Part shown: piece after piece, positions 43,715 to 53,179 of the stretch
How positions within the stretch are numbered: the first letter of the stretch is position 1
Layout of the letters: each line of letters starts with the position of its first letter
NCBI RefSeq assembly: GCF_040819555.1
Contig: NZ_CP161919.1
Coordinates: 1 to 64,000, forward strand
DNA: 64,000 bases
Source of the DNA: Nitratireductor sp. GISD-1A_MAKvit
GTDB taxonomy: Bacteria > Pseudomonadota > Alphaproteobacteria > Rhizobiales > Rhizobiaceae
Reading direction: 5' to 3'
Notes under the pieces: generated by a model
What the model saw: only the letters and a program-made list of their open reading frames with translations
The model's database searches: none
Told to the model about the DNA's origin: nothing
Position numbers and translations under genes: made by a program

Positions 43715-44701
43715 ATGAAACTGAAGCACATAGCATTCTGCATGGCGGCGCTGCTGCCTGCCATGGGCACCGGCGCGGCGCAGGCGCAGGAAGAGATCAT
43801 TTTCGGGATCAGCGCGGCAACGGGGTCACTGCAGGAGCAGACGGCCAGCGAGTTTGCACGGCGCGTCAACGAAAAGCTCGATGGCAAGGCTGTGGTCAAG
43901 GTCTTCGACAGCTCCCAGCTCGGCAAAGACAAGGACATGCTGCAGAAGATCAAGCTCGGGACCATGCATCTGACGCTGCCGTCTTCCACCATGCCCGACA
44001 TCGCTGCCGAGTATGCGATCTTCGACCTGCCGTTCCTGGTGGCCGACCGTGCGCATCTGAAGAAGATCGATGAGACCCTGTTCAAGGACGTGCTGGTGCC
44101 GGCTGCCGAGGCGCAGGGCTATCGGCCGCTCGCAATCTGGGAAAACGGTTTCCGGCAGATCACCAACAATGAACGCCCGATCAACACGCCGGAAGACCTG
44201 AGTGGGCTGAAAATCCGTACACCGAATTCATCCTGGCGGGTGGCCATGTTCAAGGAATACGGCGCCAACCCGACGCCGATGGGTTTTTCGGAAGTGTTTG
44301 TCGCTCTGCAGACGGGCGTGATCGACGGGCAGGAAAATCCCCTGACCAACATTGCCGCCGGCAAGCTGAACGAAGTGCAGGAATATCTGTCGCTTTCCGG
44401 CCATGTCTATTCGCCCGCCTACCCGACGGTGGGGATCGCGGCGTTTGAAAAACTGGACCCCGAGATCCAGACGGTGCTGGCCGAAACGGCACAGGAAGTG
44501 GCCGGCTGGGCGCGGGAAACAGGCGCCTCCAAGGATGACGATCTTTTGAAGCAGCTTGAGAAAAGCGGCATGAAGGTCAACAAGGCGGACCGCGCCGCAT
44601 TCGTGGAAGCCTCCAAGCCGCTTTATGAGAAATTCGCCAAAGAAGTCGAGAACGGACAGGCGATGATCGATCAGGTACTGTCGCTGGCCGACGGTTCCTG
44701 A
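43715..44701 (+). CDS. dctP: TRAP transporter substrate-binding protein DctP
   Basis: This is a 328-aa periplasmic binding protein with a signal peptide ending AAQAQ near residue 24. The DctP fold has LGKDKDMLQKIKLGTMHLTLPSS, then LSGLKIRTPNSSWRVAMFKEYGANPTPMGFSEVFVALQTGVIDGQENPLTNI, in which the Arg of KIRTP binds the substrate carboxylate. GAGGGAGG lies upstream of ATG 43715. It is the first of three TRAP genes after pdxA2; a four-carbon sugar acid is the expected ligand. Confidence 0.9.
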   Translation: MKLKHIAFCMAALLPAMGTGAAQAQEEIIFGISAATGSLQEQTASEFARRVNEKLDGKAVVKVFDSSQLGKDKDMLQKIKLGTMHLTLPSSTMPDIAAEYAIFDLPFLVADRAHLKKIDETLFKDVLVPAAEAQGYRPLAIWENGFRQITNNERPINTPEDLSGLKIRTPNSSWRVAMFKEYGANPTPMGFSEVFVALQTGVIDGQENPLTNIAAGKLNEVQEYLSLSGHVYSPAYPTVGIAAFEKLDPEIQTVLAETAQEVAGWARETGASKDDDLLKQLEKSGMKVNKADRAAFVEASKPLYEKFAKEVENGQAMIDQVLSLADGS

Positions 44702-44782
44702 CGCCACGGGGGTGGTGCTTTCCTTGAAGTGCCACCCCGCTATCCACCAAATCGTTTTCCGCCCGGCTTGGGATTTCTCGAC

Positions 44783-45340
44783 ATGGCACGGCTTGCCCAT
44801 TGGCTCGATCTTTTTCTGCAGGTGGTGACGCTGACACTGCTTCTGGCGCTTTCCTGCGTGGTGGTGCTCGGGGTTGCCTTCCGATATTCGGGCAATTCGC
44901 TCATCTGGTATGACGAAGTGGCAGCGGTGCTACTTGCCTGGATCACCTTTTCCGGCGCTGCACTGGCAACGCTGCGCAATGCGCATCTGGGCTTCAACGG
45001 TCTCCTGCTTGGCGCGCCACCAGTCGTGAGAATGGTGCTTTTCTGGCTTGGCGAGGCGATCTTCGTTTCGGTTTTCGCCGCGATGCTGTGGGCAGGATGG
45101 GCCATCCTTGAAATCTTTGGCAATGAGAGCATGACCACGCTGCGTTTCGTGCCGCGCAGTTTTGTCCAGTCGATCCTGCCGGTCAGTGCCGGCTTGATGT
45201 TAGCGGGAAGGTTTCTGACCCTGCCGCAACGGCTGGGTGCGGCGCAGGCCGGCATCGACCACGAAGCGGTCGAGATTGAAAACGAAATCGCCCGCGCACA
45301 GGAAGAGCTGTCGCGCGTTCGCGCGGAGACGTCACGATGA
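44783..45340 (+). CDS. dctQ: TRAP transporter small permease DctQ
   Basis: This is a 185-aa four-helix membrane subunit: WLDLFLQVVTLTLLLALSCVVVLGVAFRY, IWYDEVAAVLLAWITFSGAALAT, then two further helices to about residue 148, with a charged cytoplasmic tail rich in Glu/Ala (a probable coiled coil). ATG 44783 was chosen for its usual TRAP-like opening; GTG 44729 is in frame and would add 18 residues. It overlaps the dctM start by 4 bases. Confidence 0.85.
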   Translation: MARLAHWLDLFLQVVTLTLLLALSCVVVLGVAFRYSGNSLIWYDEVAAVLLAWITFSGAALATLRNAHLGFNGLLLGAPPVVRMVLFWLGEAIFVSVFAAMLWAGWAILEIFGNESMTTLRFVPRSFVQSILPVSAGLMLAGRFLTLPQRLGAAQAGIDHEAVEIENEIARAQEELSRVRAETSR

Positions 45341-46623
45341 CCGAAGCCCTGATCCTGTTCTCCATGTTTGCGATGATTGCGATCGGCCTGCCGATTGCCG
45401 TTTCGATCCTGGCAAGCGCACTGGCCGGGCTGTGGCTTCTCAACGGGCATCTCGGATTTCTGAACGCCGCGCTTTCCATCTTCGATGGCGCGACCAGCTT
45501 TCCGCTGATTGCCATCCCGCTCTTCATTCTCGCCGGGGCTTTGATGAACACGGGCGGCATCTCCACACGCCTCATCGCCTTCGTATCCGCGCTCATCGGC
45601 TTCATCCGCGGCGGGCTTGCCATGGTGAATGTCGGCGTCTCAATGTTCTTTGCCGAAATTTCGGGTTCCGCCGTCGCCGATGTAGCCGCGACGGGGTCTG
45701 TCCTGATTCCTGCCATGAAAAAGCGTGGCTACAGCCCGCGCTTTGCCGCCGCGCTCACCTCGTCTTCCGCGTCGCTGGCAATCATCATTCCGCCATCCAT
45801 CCCGATGATCCTTTATGGCGCGCTGTCGGACACGTCCATCGTGCAGCTTTTCGTAGCGGGCATCGTGCCGGGCGTGATCGGCGGCTTTCTGTTGATGGCG
45901 CTCTCTTATTATTTTGCCGTTCGCTACGATCTGCCGCGCGAAGCGGGTTTCAGCCTGCCGCGCCTGTGGGAAACCACGAAGGATGCTGCCTGGGCGCTGG
46001 TGCTTCCGGTGATCATTCTCGGTGGCATCTTCGGGGGAGTGGTGACGGCGACCGAAGGTGCGGGTCTAGCCGTTGTCACCGCCCTGTTTATCGGCGTGTT
46101 CATCTATCGCGAGATCGACCTCGGCCGGCTCTATCACGCGCTGGTGGAAGGGGTGGTGCAGACGGCGGTGGTCATGCTGCTTGTCGCGACCTCTGCCGTG
46201 CTCGGGCTCTATCTCACCGAAACCGAGCTGCCGCAGCGGCTGGCGCAGGGCATTTCGGCAGTCACGACCAACAAGCTGGTCGTGTTGATGATCATCAATG
46301 TGTTCCTGCTGTTTCTCGGCATGATCCTGCATGGGGCGGCGGCGATCATTCTGACCGTGCCGATCTTCATGCCGCTGGTGCATCAACTGGGTATCGATCC
46401 CGTGCAGTTTGGCATTCTCCTGACGCTCAACATCGCGCTCGGGCAGCAGACACCGCCGGTGGCAAGCGTGCTGGTGACGTCCTGTTCCATCGCCAAGACG
46501 GATGTCTGGAGCACAACCAGGACAAATCTGCCGTTCATTGCGGTGCTGGTGCTCGTGCTTCTGCTGGTAACTTATGTGCCGACCGTTTCGCTCGGCCTGG
46601 TCGATGTCTTCTACGACCGATAG
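45337..46623 (+). CDS. dctM: TRAP transporter large permease DctM
   Basis: This is a 428-aa transport subunit of about 12 helices. Characteristic segments are ISGSAVADVAATGSVLIPAMKKRGY, SSSASLAIIIPPSIPMILYG and the C-terminal repeat LNIALGQQTPPVASVLVTSCSIAKTD. It performs Na+-driven uptake of the ligand delivered by DctP. The gene closes the pdxA2-TRAP unit and converges on the EAL-protein gene with a 21-base gap. Confidence 0.9.
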   Translation: MTEALILFSMFAMIAIGLPIAVSILASALAGLWLLNGHLGFLNAALSIFDGATSFPLIAIPLFILAGALMNTGGISTRLIAFVSALIGFIRGGLAMVNVGVSMFFAEISGSAVADVAATGSVLIPAMKKRGYSPRFAAALTSSSASLAIIIPPSIPMILYGALSDTSIVQLFVAGIVPGVIGGFLLMALSYYFAVRYDLPREAGFSLPRLWETTKDAAWALVLPVIILGGIFGGVVTATEGAGLAVVTALFIGVFIYREIDLGRLYHALVEGVVQTAVVMLLVATSAVLGLYLTETELPQRLAQGISAVTTNKLVVLMIINVFLLFLGMILHGAAAIILTVPIFMPLVHQLGIDPVQFGILLTLNIALGQQTPPVASVLVTSCSIAKTDVWSTTRTNLPFIAVLVLVLLLVTYVPTVSLGLVDVFYDR

Positions 46624-46644
46624 CAACCGGAGTCTCAAGCGGTC

Positions 46645-48235
46645 TCAGCGGGTGTTTGAAAACCGGGTGGGAGCATGAACGCGTGTGGGCCGAATGTGCC
46701 GGTTGACGGGCGCCGTGGCTGTGGGGACTGCAGGCTCCACCAGTGCGAGCGGCCTGGCGAAATAGTAGCCCTGGGCTATCCGGATACCGGTGTGGTTTCT
46801 GATATAATCCACCTCGGCCTTCGTCTCCACGCCCTCGATCACCAGACGCATTCCGAGAGCGTTGCCAAGAGATTCGATTGCCTTGAGGACACTCTGGCTG
46901 CGCGGGCGCTGGTCGACATTCTGGACGAATGAACGATCGATTTTCAGCTCGTCCGCCGCAATCGCGGCGAGTGCGGAGAGGGAGGAGTAGCCAACACCGA
47001 AATCGTCGATTGAAATGCGCACGCCTGTCTCGCGCAACATCGGCAGGATGTTGGCGCTGAAGAGGTCGCCATCCAGAAAGGCTTCCTCCGTGATCTCGAT
47101 GATGAAACGTTCCGGGCGCCTGTAGGATGTCAGAAGTTCGAGCAGCTTGCGCATGAAAACCGGGTTGACCGATTGTTGCGCCGTGATGTTGAAGCTGATC
47201 GAGGCGTCGGGGGAAAACGCCGTATCGATGAGGGGGAGAGACTCCATCACCTCATTGGCGACATGTTCGGAGACAGCATCGATGATGCCGGCCTGGGTTG
47301 CGAGCGCGACGAAATCACCGAGAATACGGTGCTGTCCGTCGTCGTCTCTCCAGCGCAGCAGCGTTTCCACGCCGACCACGCCGCCCGTGTGGATGTCGAC
47401 CTTGGGCTGATAGACGCAGCACAGTTTCTGGTCCCGAAGCGCCGTGCGCAGGCGCTGTTCTATGCTCATCTTGTCGGTACCGCTCAGGAGGGGCATGGCC
47501 GGTTTGAACGCCACCCTCCCGCGCGACTCCGATCTTGCAGCGCGCACCGCCTGATCCGCGGAGACGAGAAGCTCATCGAAACCGGCTCCGTCCTGTGCAT
47601 AGCGTGCGATGCCGATGGACGCGGACGTGAAGGTCTCGACCCCGTCGATGATGAACGGCTCCTTGATGCGCTCGAGCATGCCGGTCGCGTGGATGGAAAG
47701 ATCCAGTCCACCGGGCTCCGCCATGAAGATGCAAAACACGCCGTTTGAAAGGTATCCCAGAATATCCGAGCTTCGCGCACAGGATGACAGACGCTCCGAA
47801 ACGGCCACGATCAGCCTGTCGGTGAACGCTGCCCCGTAATAGTCGTTTGCGCGCGCCAGTCCATCGAGATTGATGAGGAACAATGCTGCCGAGCCGTCTG
47901 CATGTTCCTTCAGTTCAGCACTGATCGTGCGGGTCAGAAGTGCCCGATTGGGCAGGGCCGGTCAGCTCGTCGAAGAACGCCAGTCTGAAAATCTCCTCAC
48001 CGGGACCGGCATCCGGACCGGGCTCGGATCCCACACTGACATGCAGGTTCTGGGGGCCGATCCGGGCCGTGAAGTGCATGCCGGGCTCCGGTTCGTCTGC
48101 ACGGTGCATGTCGGTTTGCCTGGCGCGCAGATTTGCGTAAAGCCGCTCTCCTCCTTCGTTTGCGACCCGGAAGGCGAATGGAGCGTTTTCCAGCACCTCT
48201 TCGAGACTGACGCTGGGTGGGAAAGCTGGCTTCAT
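46645..48235 (-). pseudogene. Degenerate-GGDEF/EAL-domain protein (frameshifted as sequenced)
   Basis: The predicted full product is about 529 aa: a PAS-like N-terminus (ENAPFAFRVANEGG), a GGDEF-type domain (FFDELTG, then LFLINLDGLARANDYYG) and an EAL domain. The GGDEF signature is replaced by YLSNGVFCIF, so cyclase activity is not expected. The EAL domain keeps its key residues (GVETLLRW with Glu, FNIT, DDFGVGYSSLS, KIDRSFV, VIEGVET) and could hydrolyse c-di-GMP. One extra base at the GGGCCGG on the plus strand (47955-47957) splits it after FFDELTG. ATG 48235 is 4 bases after the HerA-like stop, so the two are coupled. Confidence 0.83.
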
Positions 48236-48239
48236 CGCG

Positions 48240-50066
48240 TTAGCGACCGAGATATTCGCGTCTGGCTTCCCGCAGCGCTTTGGCAATCTTGTCTTCTGCG
48301 GGTTCGGGCGGCTTGGGTGTATCGATCCGGGGCTCACGACCAGGGACGGCCGCCTGTTGCTCGGCGGGCTGGCTTATGATGGAACCGCGCCAGCGTTCCA
48401 CGACCGCATTGACGAATTCTCGCCGCGACGTTGCGCTCGACCCAAGTGGCAGAATCACATTGGCTTCGCTTCTCGGCAGCAGATCTTCCGAGAGCCGATT
48501 GAAAACGAACTGGACAGGCAGCGGCATTCCCTCGCCAAATCCGACGACCTCCCCCGTGCCCAGCGAAGGAACGAACTCCACCAGGTTGGCGGTCGCGTCG
48601 GAGACAGCCGACTTGAGCAGCGCCTGATCGCGTTCATTGGCCATACGCATGGCGAACAGCGTGTTGCATTGCGATATGATCGTGGAGTCGAGTTCGGCCG
48701 GGCGCTGGGTTACGAGACCGAGATAGACACCGTATTTGCGCCCTTCCTTTGCGATGCGGGCGAGGGCATTCTTGCTGGGCACGAAACCCGCCGTTGGATC
48801 TGCCGCTGCAAAGCGGTGCGCTTCCTCGCAGACAAGCAGGAGCGGCATTGCGCCGTCGCTCCACATGCCGAAATCGAAAGCCAGTCTGGAAATGACACAC
48901 ACGACCGCATCAACGACCTCGATCGGCAGGCTGGCAAGCTGAACCACCGTGGCCGGTTTGCCGCTTTCATCCAGGCGGAAAAGCTCGGTGAGGATGGAAA
49001 CCATCGGGTCTCCGCCAAGCGTCGCGTTTGCGAACATGAACGCATAGCGGGGATCGTTTTTGAGTGTTTCGATCCGACCGATCAACCGGTGGTGCGTCAT
49101 GCGCGAAGAGCGGTTTTCCAGCTTTCCCATGCGCTCGTCGATCAGGGCAAGCAGATCCGGCATGAGGTAGGGGACCGGCGTGTCGGCGGTGAAGCCGGTC
49201 TGCCGCGGTTCCAGCCTGCGCAGTGCGCTTGGACGGTCCGCGAGCTGCTTCCGGCTGAGATACTGGGTTTTGGCAATCGGGATCAACTCGGAAAGGATGT
49301 CCTGCTCTGCGGCGATCGGCGGCTTTCCGGCATAGAGGACATCTGAGAGTTCCTCGAAATTAAAGAGCCAGAATGGAAGGCGCAGGTTCTTCGCGCCCAC
49401 AAGGCTGGCCCTGTCTCCGAAGATCTTTCCATATTCGTTGTGCTGATCGAGAATGAGGATGCGAAGCTCCGGCCATTTTTCGATCACCTGCCGCAGAATG
49501 ATGGCAAGCCCGCTCGATTTACCGACGCCTGTCGATCCCAGAACGGCAAAGTGCTTCGTGACGAGGTTCTCCACGTCGACGTAAGCGGGAACGCTGGTGT
49601 CGTTGTGCAGACGCCCGATCTCGGCAAAGGTGGTTTTGTGTCCACGAAATATAAGGCGCAGCTGTTCGCTCTCGATGATGCGCGCGCGATCGTTGATCGC
49701 GGGATAGGCGCTGACACCCCTGCGGAAACGCAGGGCACCACGTTCATCCTTCGAAATTTCTCCCACGAGGTCGATGCGTGCAACAGCCCGTGGTTGTGCG
49801 CGTGCGGGTGATTGCTCTGCCTTCAGCGAAACTTCCGTCACGACCGCAAGGAGTTCGCGCTTCCCGGTCTCGATCGCGATGAACTTTCCCACGGTCGTGC
49901 GCAGGTCTTCGGCAGCTCCCACAAGGGGCAGTTCGATATAGGCTTCCGAGCCCTTCACCGAACACACGTGGCAATCGGCAACACCTTTCAATGGTGAGCG
50001 GCTGATCAATGGTGGACGGCTGGCGAGGCCGGTGCTGGGCTCTGACAACGTGTTTGCGTGTTGCAA
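48240..50066 (-). CDS. HerA-type ATP-binding protein (HAS-barrel, DUF87)
   Basis: This 608-aa hexameric FtsK/HerA-superfamily ATPase has an N-terminal HAS-barrel region (about residues 28-140), Walker A VLGSTGVGKSSG (about residues 175-186), ILILDQHNEYGK, Walker B LLLVCEEAHRF and the sensor-like GLVTQRPAELD. HerA proteins usually act with the NurA nuclease or in defence complexes, but no nurA, sir2 or other nuclease gene is next to it. It instead overlaps in organisation with an EAL-domain gene. A TTG start at 50066 is likely but weakly supported. Confidence 0.85.
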   Translation of the reverse strand: MQHANTLSEPSTGLASRPPLISRSPLKGVADCHVCSVKGSEAYIELPLVGAAEDLRTTVGKFIAIETGKRELLAVVTEVSLKAEQSPARAQPRAVARIDLVGEISKDERGALRFRRGVSAYPAINDRARIIESEQLRLIFRGHKTTFAEIGRLHNDTSVPAYVDVENLVTKHFAVLGSTGVGKSSGLAIILRQVIEKWPELRILILDQHNEYGKIFGDRASLVGAKNLRLPFWLFNFEELSDVLYAGKPPIAAEQDILSELIPIAKTQYLSRKQLADRPSALRRLEPRQTGFTADTPVPYLMPDLLALIDERMGKLENRSSRMTHHRLIGRIETLKNDPRYAFMFANATLGGDPMVSILTELFRLDESGKPATVVQLASLPIEVVDAVVCVISRLAFDFGMWSDGAMPLLLVCEEAHRFAAADPTAGFVPSKNALARIAKEGRKYGVYLGLVTQRPAELDSTIISQCNTLFAMRMANERDQALLKSAVSDATANLVEFVPSLGTGEVVGFGEGMPLPVQFVFNRLSEDLLPRSEANVILPLGSSATSRREFVNAVVERWRGSIISQPAEQQAAVPGREPRIDTPKPPEPAEDKIAKALREARREYLGR

Positions 50067-50178
50067 CTGTTTGGCTCATGAACTGCATTTCAGATCGCGT
50101 TAACCGGGAATTTCTCATACAGTTCATAAGCAATACGTTAAGATCGCATCAGGTGTTGCGGGGCCGCGGAAAAAAATT

Positions 50179-50204
50179 GGAATAATTCCTGCCCCCCGAA
50201 CGTC
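50179..50204 (+). promoter_or_regulatory. Candidate ECF-sigma promoter of the sulfite dehydrogenase operon
   Basis: A -35-like GGAATAA (50179-50185) and a -10-like CGTC (50201-50204), 16 nt apart counted from GGAATA, match the general layout of group-ECF promoters (GGAA-type / CGT-type). They lie 68 bases upstream of the sulfite dehydrogenase ATG and can be assigned tentatively to the ECF sigma factor encoded at 53176-53682. Confidence 0.5.
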
Positions 50205-50271
50205 TTTACCCAGAAGCATGTTTCCGAGCATGCCCGCCAGCCTATTCGCCAGCGCAGAGGGAGGAACCTAG

Positions 50272-51531
50272 ATGTCGCGTATTGTCGAACCCAATCATTC
50301 CGAGGAAGCCAGCGAAAACGTCGTCAGTGCGGGACGCCGCGGTTTTCTGAAGAACACGGGCCTTGCCACCATGGCAGCAATGGTCGGTGCGTCGATCCCG
50401 TTTCATCGCAACATGCCCGCAGGCCTCGTGCCGGCGGCTTTTGCCCAGGACAGCGATGTCCTTGCAGGCAAAGACGGGCTGACCCTGCTCAATGACCGTC
50501 CGGTCAATGCGGAGACGCCGCCGGAATTGCTGGACGATGCGGTTACCCCCATCAGTCGCCATTTCATTCGCAACAATGGCATTCCGCCGGAAAATGTCGA
50601 TCCGGAAGGCTGGACGCTCACCATTGATGGCTTCGTCGACAACAAGCTGGAGCTTAGCATCGCCGACCTGCGCGAGCAGTTCGAGGTTGTGACAATGCAG
50701 CTTACGCTCGAATGCGGTGGCAATGGACGCAGCGCGTTCGATCCTCCCGCAAAGGGAAACCAGTGGACCTATGGCGCTGTCGCCTGTTCGGAATGGACGG
50801 GCGTGCGCCTGAAGGATGTGCTTGAGAAGGCAGGCGTGCAGGAGGGCGTGGTTTACACGGCCCATTACGGTGCCGATGCGCATCTGTCGGGCAATGCGGA
50901 CAAACTGCCGATTTCGCGCGGTCTTCCCATCGAAAAGGCGATGACAGACAATGTCCTGATCGCGTTCGAGATGAATGGCGAAGCACTGCACCCCATGAAC
51001 GGCGCTCCGCTGCGGCTGGTGGTTCCGGGCTGGCCTGCCTCTACCGCACACAAATGGCTCACACGGATCGAGCTGCGGGATCAGGTCCATGACGGGCCAA
51101 AGATGACGGGAACTTCCTATCGCGTTCCGGCCTACCCGGTGGCGCCCGGGCAGGATGTTCCGAAAGAGGATTTCGTCATCATCGAACGCATGCCGGTGAA
51201 ATCGCTGGTTACCTTCCCCGCAAACGGCGCAGAGATCGGCATGGAAACGGAAGTGCGCGGCCACGCCTGGTCGGGCGACCGGTCGATCAGCAAGCTCGAC
51301 ATTTCCATCGATTTCGGAACCACCTGGCAAACTGTCGAGCTGGATGATCCGGTCAATGATGGTGCCTGGCAGAACTGGCGCGGAAAGGTCACCTTCCCGC
51401 AGGCCGGGTACTATGAGATCTGGGCCCGCGCGACAGACAGCGAAGGCGAGATGCAGCCTTTCGCTCTTGCCTGGAATCCGAAGGGCTATCTCAACAACAC
51501 GATGCACCGTGTCGGTGTCCGGGTCAGCTGA
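50272..51531 (+). CDS. Sulfite dehydrogenase molybdopterin subunit (SorT/SorA-like)
   Basis: This is a 419-aa periplasmic molybdenum enzyme oxidising sulfite to sulfate. A Tat signal AGRRGFLKNTGLATM lies at residues 20-34, cleaved around FAQD (residue 60). The Mo-ligand cysteine is C148 in LTLECGGNGRS, and HPMNGAPLRLVVPGWPAS is the family signature. The C-terminal Mo-co dimerisation domain starts near residue 300 (KSLVTFPANGAEIG). GAGGGAGG precedes the ATG. The next gene encodes its cytochrome c electron acceptor. Confidence 0.9.
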   Translation: MSRIVEPNHSEEASENVVSAGRRGFLKNTGLATMAAMVGASIPFHRNMPAGLVPAAFAQDSDVLAGKDGLTLLNDRPVNAETPPELLDDAVTPISRHFIRNNGIPPENVDPEGWTLTIDGFVDNKLELSIADLREQFEVVTMQLTLECGGNGRSAFDPPAKGNQWTYGAVACSEWTGVRLKDVLEKAGVQEGVVYTAHYGADAHLSGNADKLPISRGLPIEKAMTDNVLIAFEMNGEALHPMNGAPLRLVVPGWPASTAHKWLTRIELRDQVHDGPKMTGTSYRVPAYPVAPGQDVPKEDFVIIERMPVKSLVTFPANGAEIGMETEVRGHAWSGDRSISKLDISIDFGTTWQTVELDDPVNDGAWQNWRGKVTFPQAGYYEIWARATDSEGEMQPFALAWNPKGYLNNTMHRVGVRVS

Positions 51532-51617
51532 GAATGCAGCTCAATCGAGCGTGAATCATTTTTTCCGGTGCGGTCTCCCGGCCGCGCCGGCTTTCCCTTC
51601 CAAACGGAGATTTGTGG

Positions 51618-52364
51618 ATGTTCCTCTCTAGCTTTCGGCTGGGGCTGATTGCTTCGGCTCTCACTCTGGCCACGCCGGCTCTGGCCGTATCCGACGCGCA
51701 GATTGCCGATGCCGATATCGCCAGGGGTGAGAAGGTGTTCAAGCGCTGTGCCGCGTGTCACACGGTGGAGCAGGGCGGCAAAAACAAGGTCGGTCCGAAC
51801 CTCTTTGGCATTGTCGGCGGACCTGTCGGCCAGGTCGAGGGATACAAGTACTCGCCTGCATTCAAGAAGCTGGACGGAAACTGGGACGTCGAACGGCTCG
51901 ACGCGTTCCTGCTCAAGCCGAAAGCGGCGGTCAAGGGAACGAAGATGGCGTTTGCGGGTCTCAGGAAGGAGCAGGAGCGGATCGATCTGATCGGCTATCT
52001 GAACACGTTTTCCGATGCTCCGATTGAGTTTGGCGCCGCCGCAGAGACGGAAAAGCCTGCCGAAAAAGTGGCAAGCGCCGAGGCGGAACCGGACCAGGGC
52101 GATGAACAGGCCATCGAGGGCGACTTCGGCAATCTGAAGGTGGCGCCAGGCGTTGATACGACTTTCTACGCATGCACTGCCTGCCATTCCGAAATGATCA
52201 TCGCGCAGCAGGGCCTCACGCGTGAGGGCTGGGACGAGATGCTGGAATGGATGGTTGAAGAGCAGGGAATGGATGAGATCGAGGAGCCTGACAGGACCGC
52301 GATACTCGACTATCTGGCGACTCACTACAACGAAGATCGCCCCAACTTTCCCTCAGCCAACTGA
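51618..52364 (+). CDS. Diheme cytochrome c, electron acceptor of sulfite dehydrogenase
   Basis: This is a 248-aa exported cytochrome with a signal peptide to about residue 24 (ALAVS). There are two haem sites, CAACH (residues 44-48) in a cytochrome-c2-like domain with NLFGIVGG and KGTKMAFAGL (axial Met), and CTACH (residues 186-190) in a shorter SorB-like domain. A Glu/Ala-rich linker joins them at about residues 140-170. This looks like a fusion of a c2-type carrier with a SorB-type subunit. ATG 51618 has GGAGA 7 nt upstream. A hairpin follows at 52381. Confidence 0.87.
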   Translation: MFLSSFRLGLIASALTLATPALAVSDAQIADADIARGEKVFKRCAACHTVEQGGKNKVGPNLFGIVGGPVGQVEGYKYSPAFKKLDGNWDVERLDAFLLKPKAAVKGTKMAFAGLRKEQERIDLIGYLNTFSDAPIEFGAAAETEKPAEKVASAEAEPDQGDEQAIEGDFGNLKVAPGVDTTFYACTACHSEMIIAQQGLTREGWDEMLEWMVEEQGMDEIEEPDRTAILDYLATHYNEDRPNFPSAN

Positions 52365-52380
52365 CATTATGGGCCGGTAT

Positions 52381-52409
52381 GAGCTTCACCCTCTGGAAGG
52401 GTGAAGCTC
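52381..52409. terminator. Hairpin between convergent cytochrome and anti-sigma genes
   Basis: A perfect 12-bp stem GAGCTTCACCCT (52381-52392) / AGGGTGAAGCTC (52398-52409) closes a 5-nt loop. It lies between two convergent stop codons (52364 and 52436). No U-run follows on either strand, so it is either a factor-dependent or weak bidirectional terminator, or an mRNA-stabilising hairpin. Confidence 0.6.
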
Positions 52410-52435
52410 GCGCTGCCAACCGAAAGCCGGTTTCA

Positions 52436-53179
52436 TCAGCCGCAGGACGTGGCGCGTGCCGTTGCCTGCCTCAGGGCAACCACGGTCTTCGGTTCCGCCA
52501 GCCGGCGCGTGGCCTGTTCCAGATAAGTGGCTATGGCGGCAAATTTTCCTTCATCCATGCTGGTTGCGATGATCGTGTAGAAACGCGCGTTGATCGACCA
52601 GTCCGCGCGTTGCATCCCGGCCTGATCGTCGGTGGGGGAAACGGGTGTTTCACTGGAGAAGACGGTTAGCCTGCAGCCTTCTCTGCCTGCGAAATGTGCG
52701 GCGCTTCCCCGTGGCATGTCCCGGAGGGCGACAAGGGTGAGGTTGGCGGCAGAAAGATCCGGGAACTCGGCGATGCGTCGGCCAGCCACCGTGTTGAAAA
52801 CTTCGTTTCGCGAGACAAAGACCTGTTCGGCAAAGTTCTGGTGAATAGCGAAGGCTGTTCTTGGACCGCCGGGTTCCGGCCGATCCGCAGACATTCCGAA
52901 GAAATATGCCCCGGAGAAATATGCCAATGCGATGGACCCTGCGAGAGCAGACGCAATCCACCAGCGCCGTTGGCGATTGTCGTTTTTTGCGGGCGGTATG
53001 CGTGATTTCCCTGGATGAAGGGCCTTCAGGCTGGCAGAAATCTGCCGGATTTCGGCAAGGGCGGAGCGCAGTTCGGGCTCAGCCTCCAGCCGTCGTGCAA
53101 AGGCTCTGCGTCCTTCCACCATCTCCCCGTCATGGAAAGCGTTCAGATTGATCAGATCCTCTTCGGATAGTCTGTTCAT
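52436..53179 (-). CDS. Membrane anti-sigma factor of the sulfite-module ECF sigma
   Basis: This 247-aa protein has an N-terminal cytoplasmic zinc-less anti-sigma domain (DLINLNAFHDGEMVEGRRAFARRLE, about residues 8-32), one transmembrane helix (WWIASALAGSIALAYFSGAYFFGM, about residues 73-96) and a periplasmic domain of about 150 residues. It overlaps the sigma gene by 4 bases. It faces a SorT-like operon exactly as in Sinorhizobium meliloti, where the RpoE4 sigma/anti-sigma pair responds to sulfite. Sensing of sulfite here is inferred from that precedent. Confidence 0.82.
   Translation of the reverse strand: MNRLSEEDLINLNAFHDGEMVEGRRAFARRLEAEPELRSALAEIRQISASLKALHPGKSRIPPAKNDNRQRRWWIASALAGSIALAYFSGAYFFGMSADRPEPGGPRTAFAIHQNFAEQVFVSRNEVFNTVAGRRIAEFPDLSAANLTLVALRDMPRGSAAHFAGREGCRLTVFSSETPVSPTDDQAGMQRADWSINARFYTIIATSMDEGKFAAIATYLEQATRRLAEPKTVVALRQATARATSCG

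Noticed and set aside
48240..50066. SIR2-HerA or NurA-HerA defence pair
   Set aside because: Neither neighbour has nuclease or sirtuin motifs; upstream is the sulfite operon promoter and downstream the EAL gene.
52381..52409. Classical rho-independent terminator
   Set aside because: The stem is perfect, but neither strand has a U-run, so only a hairpin of uncertain role is claimed.
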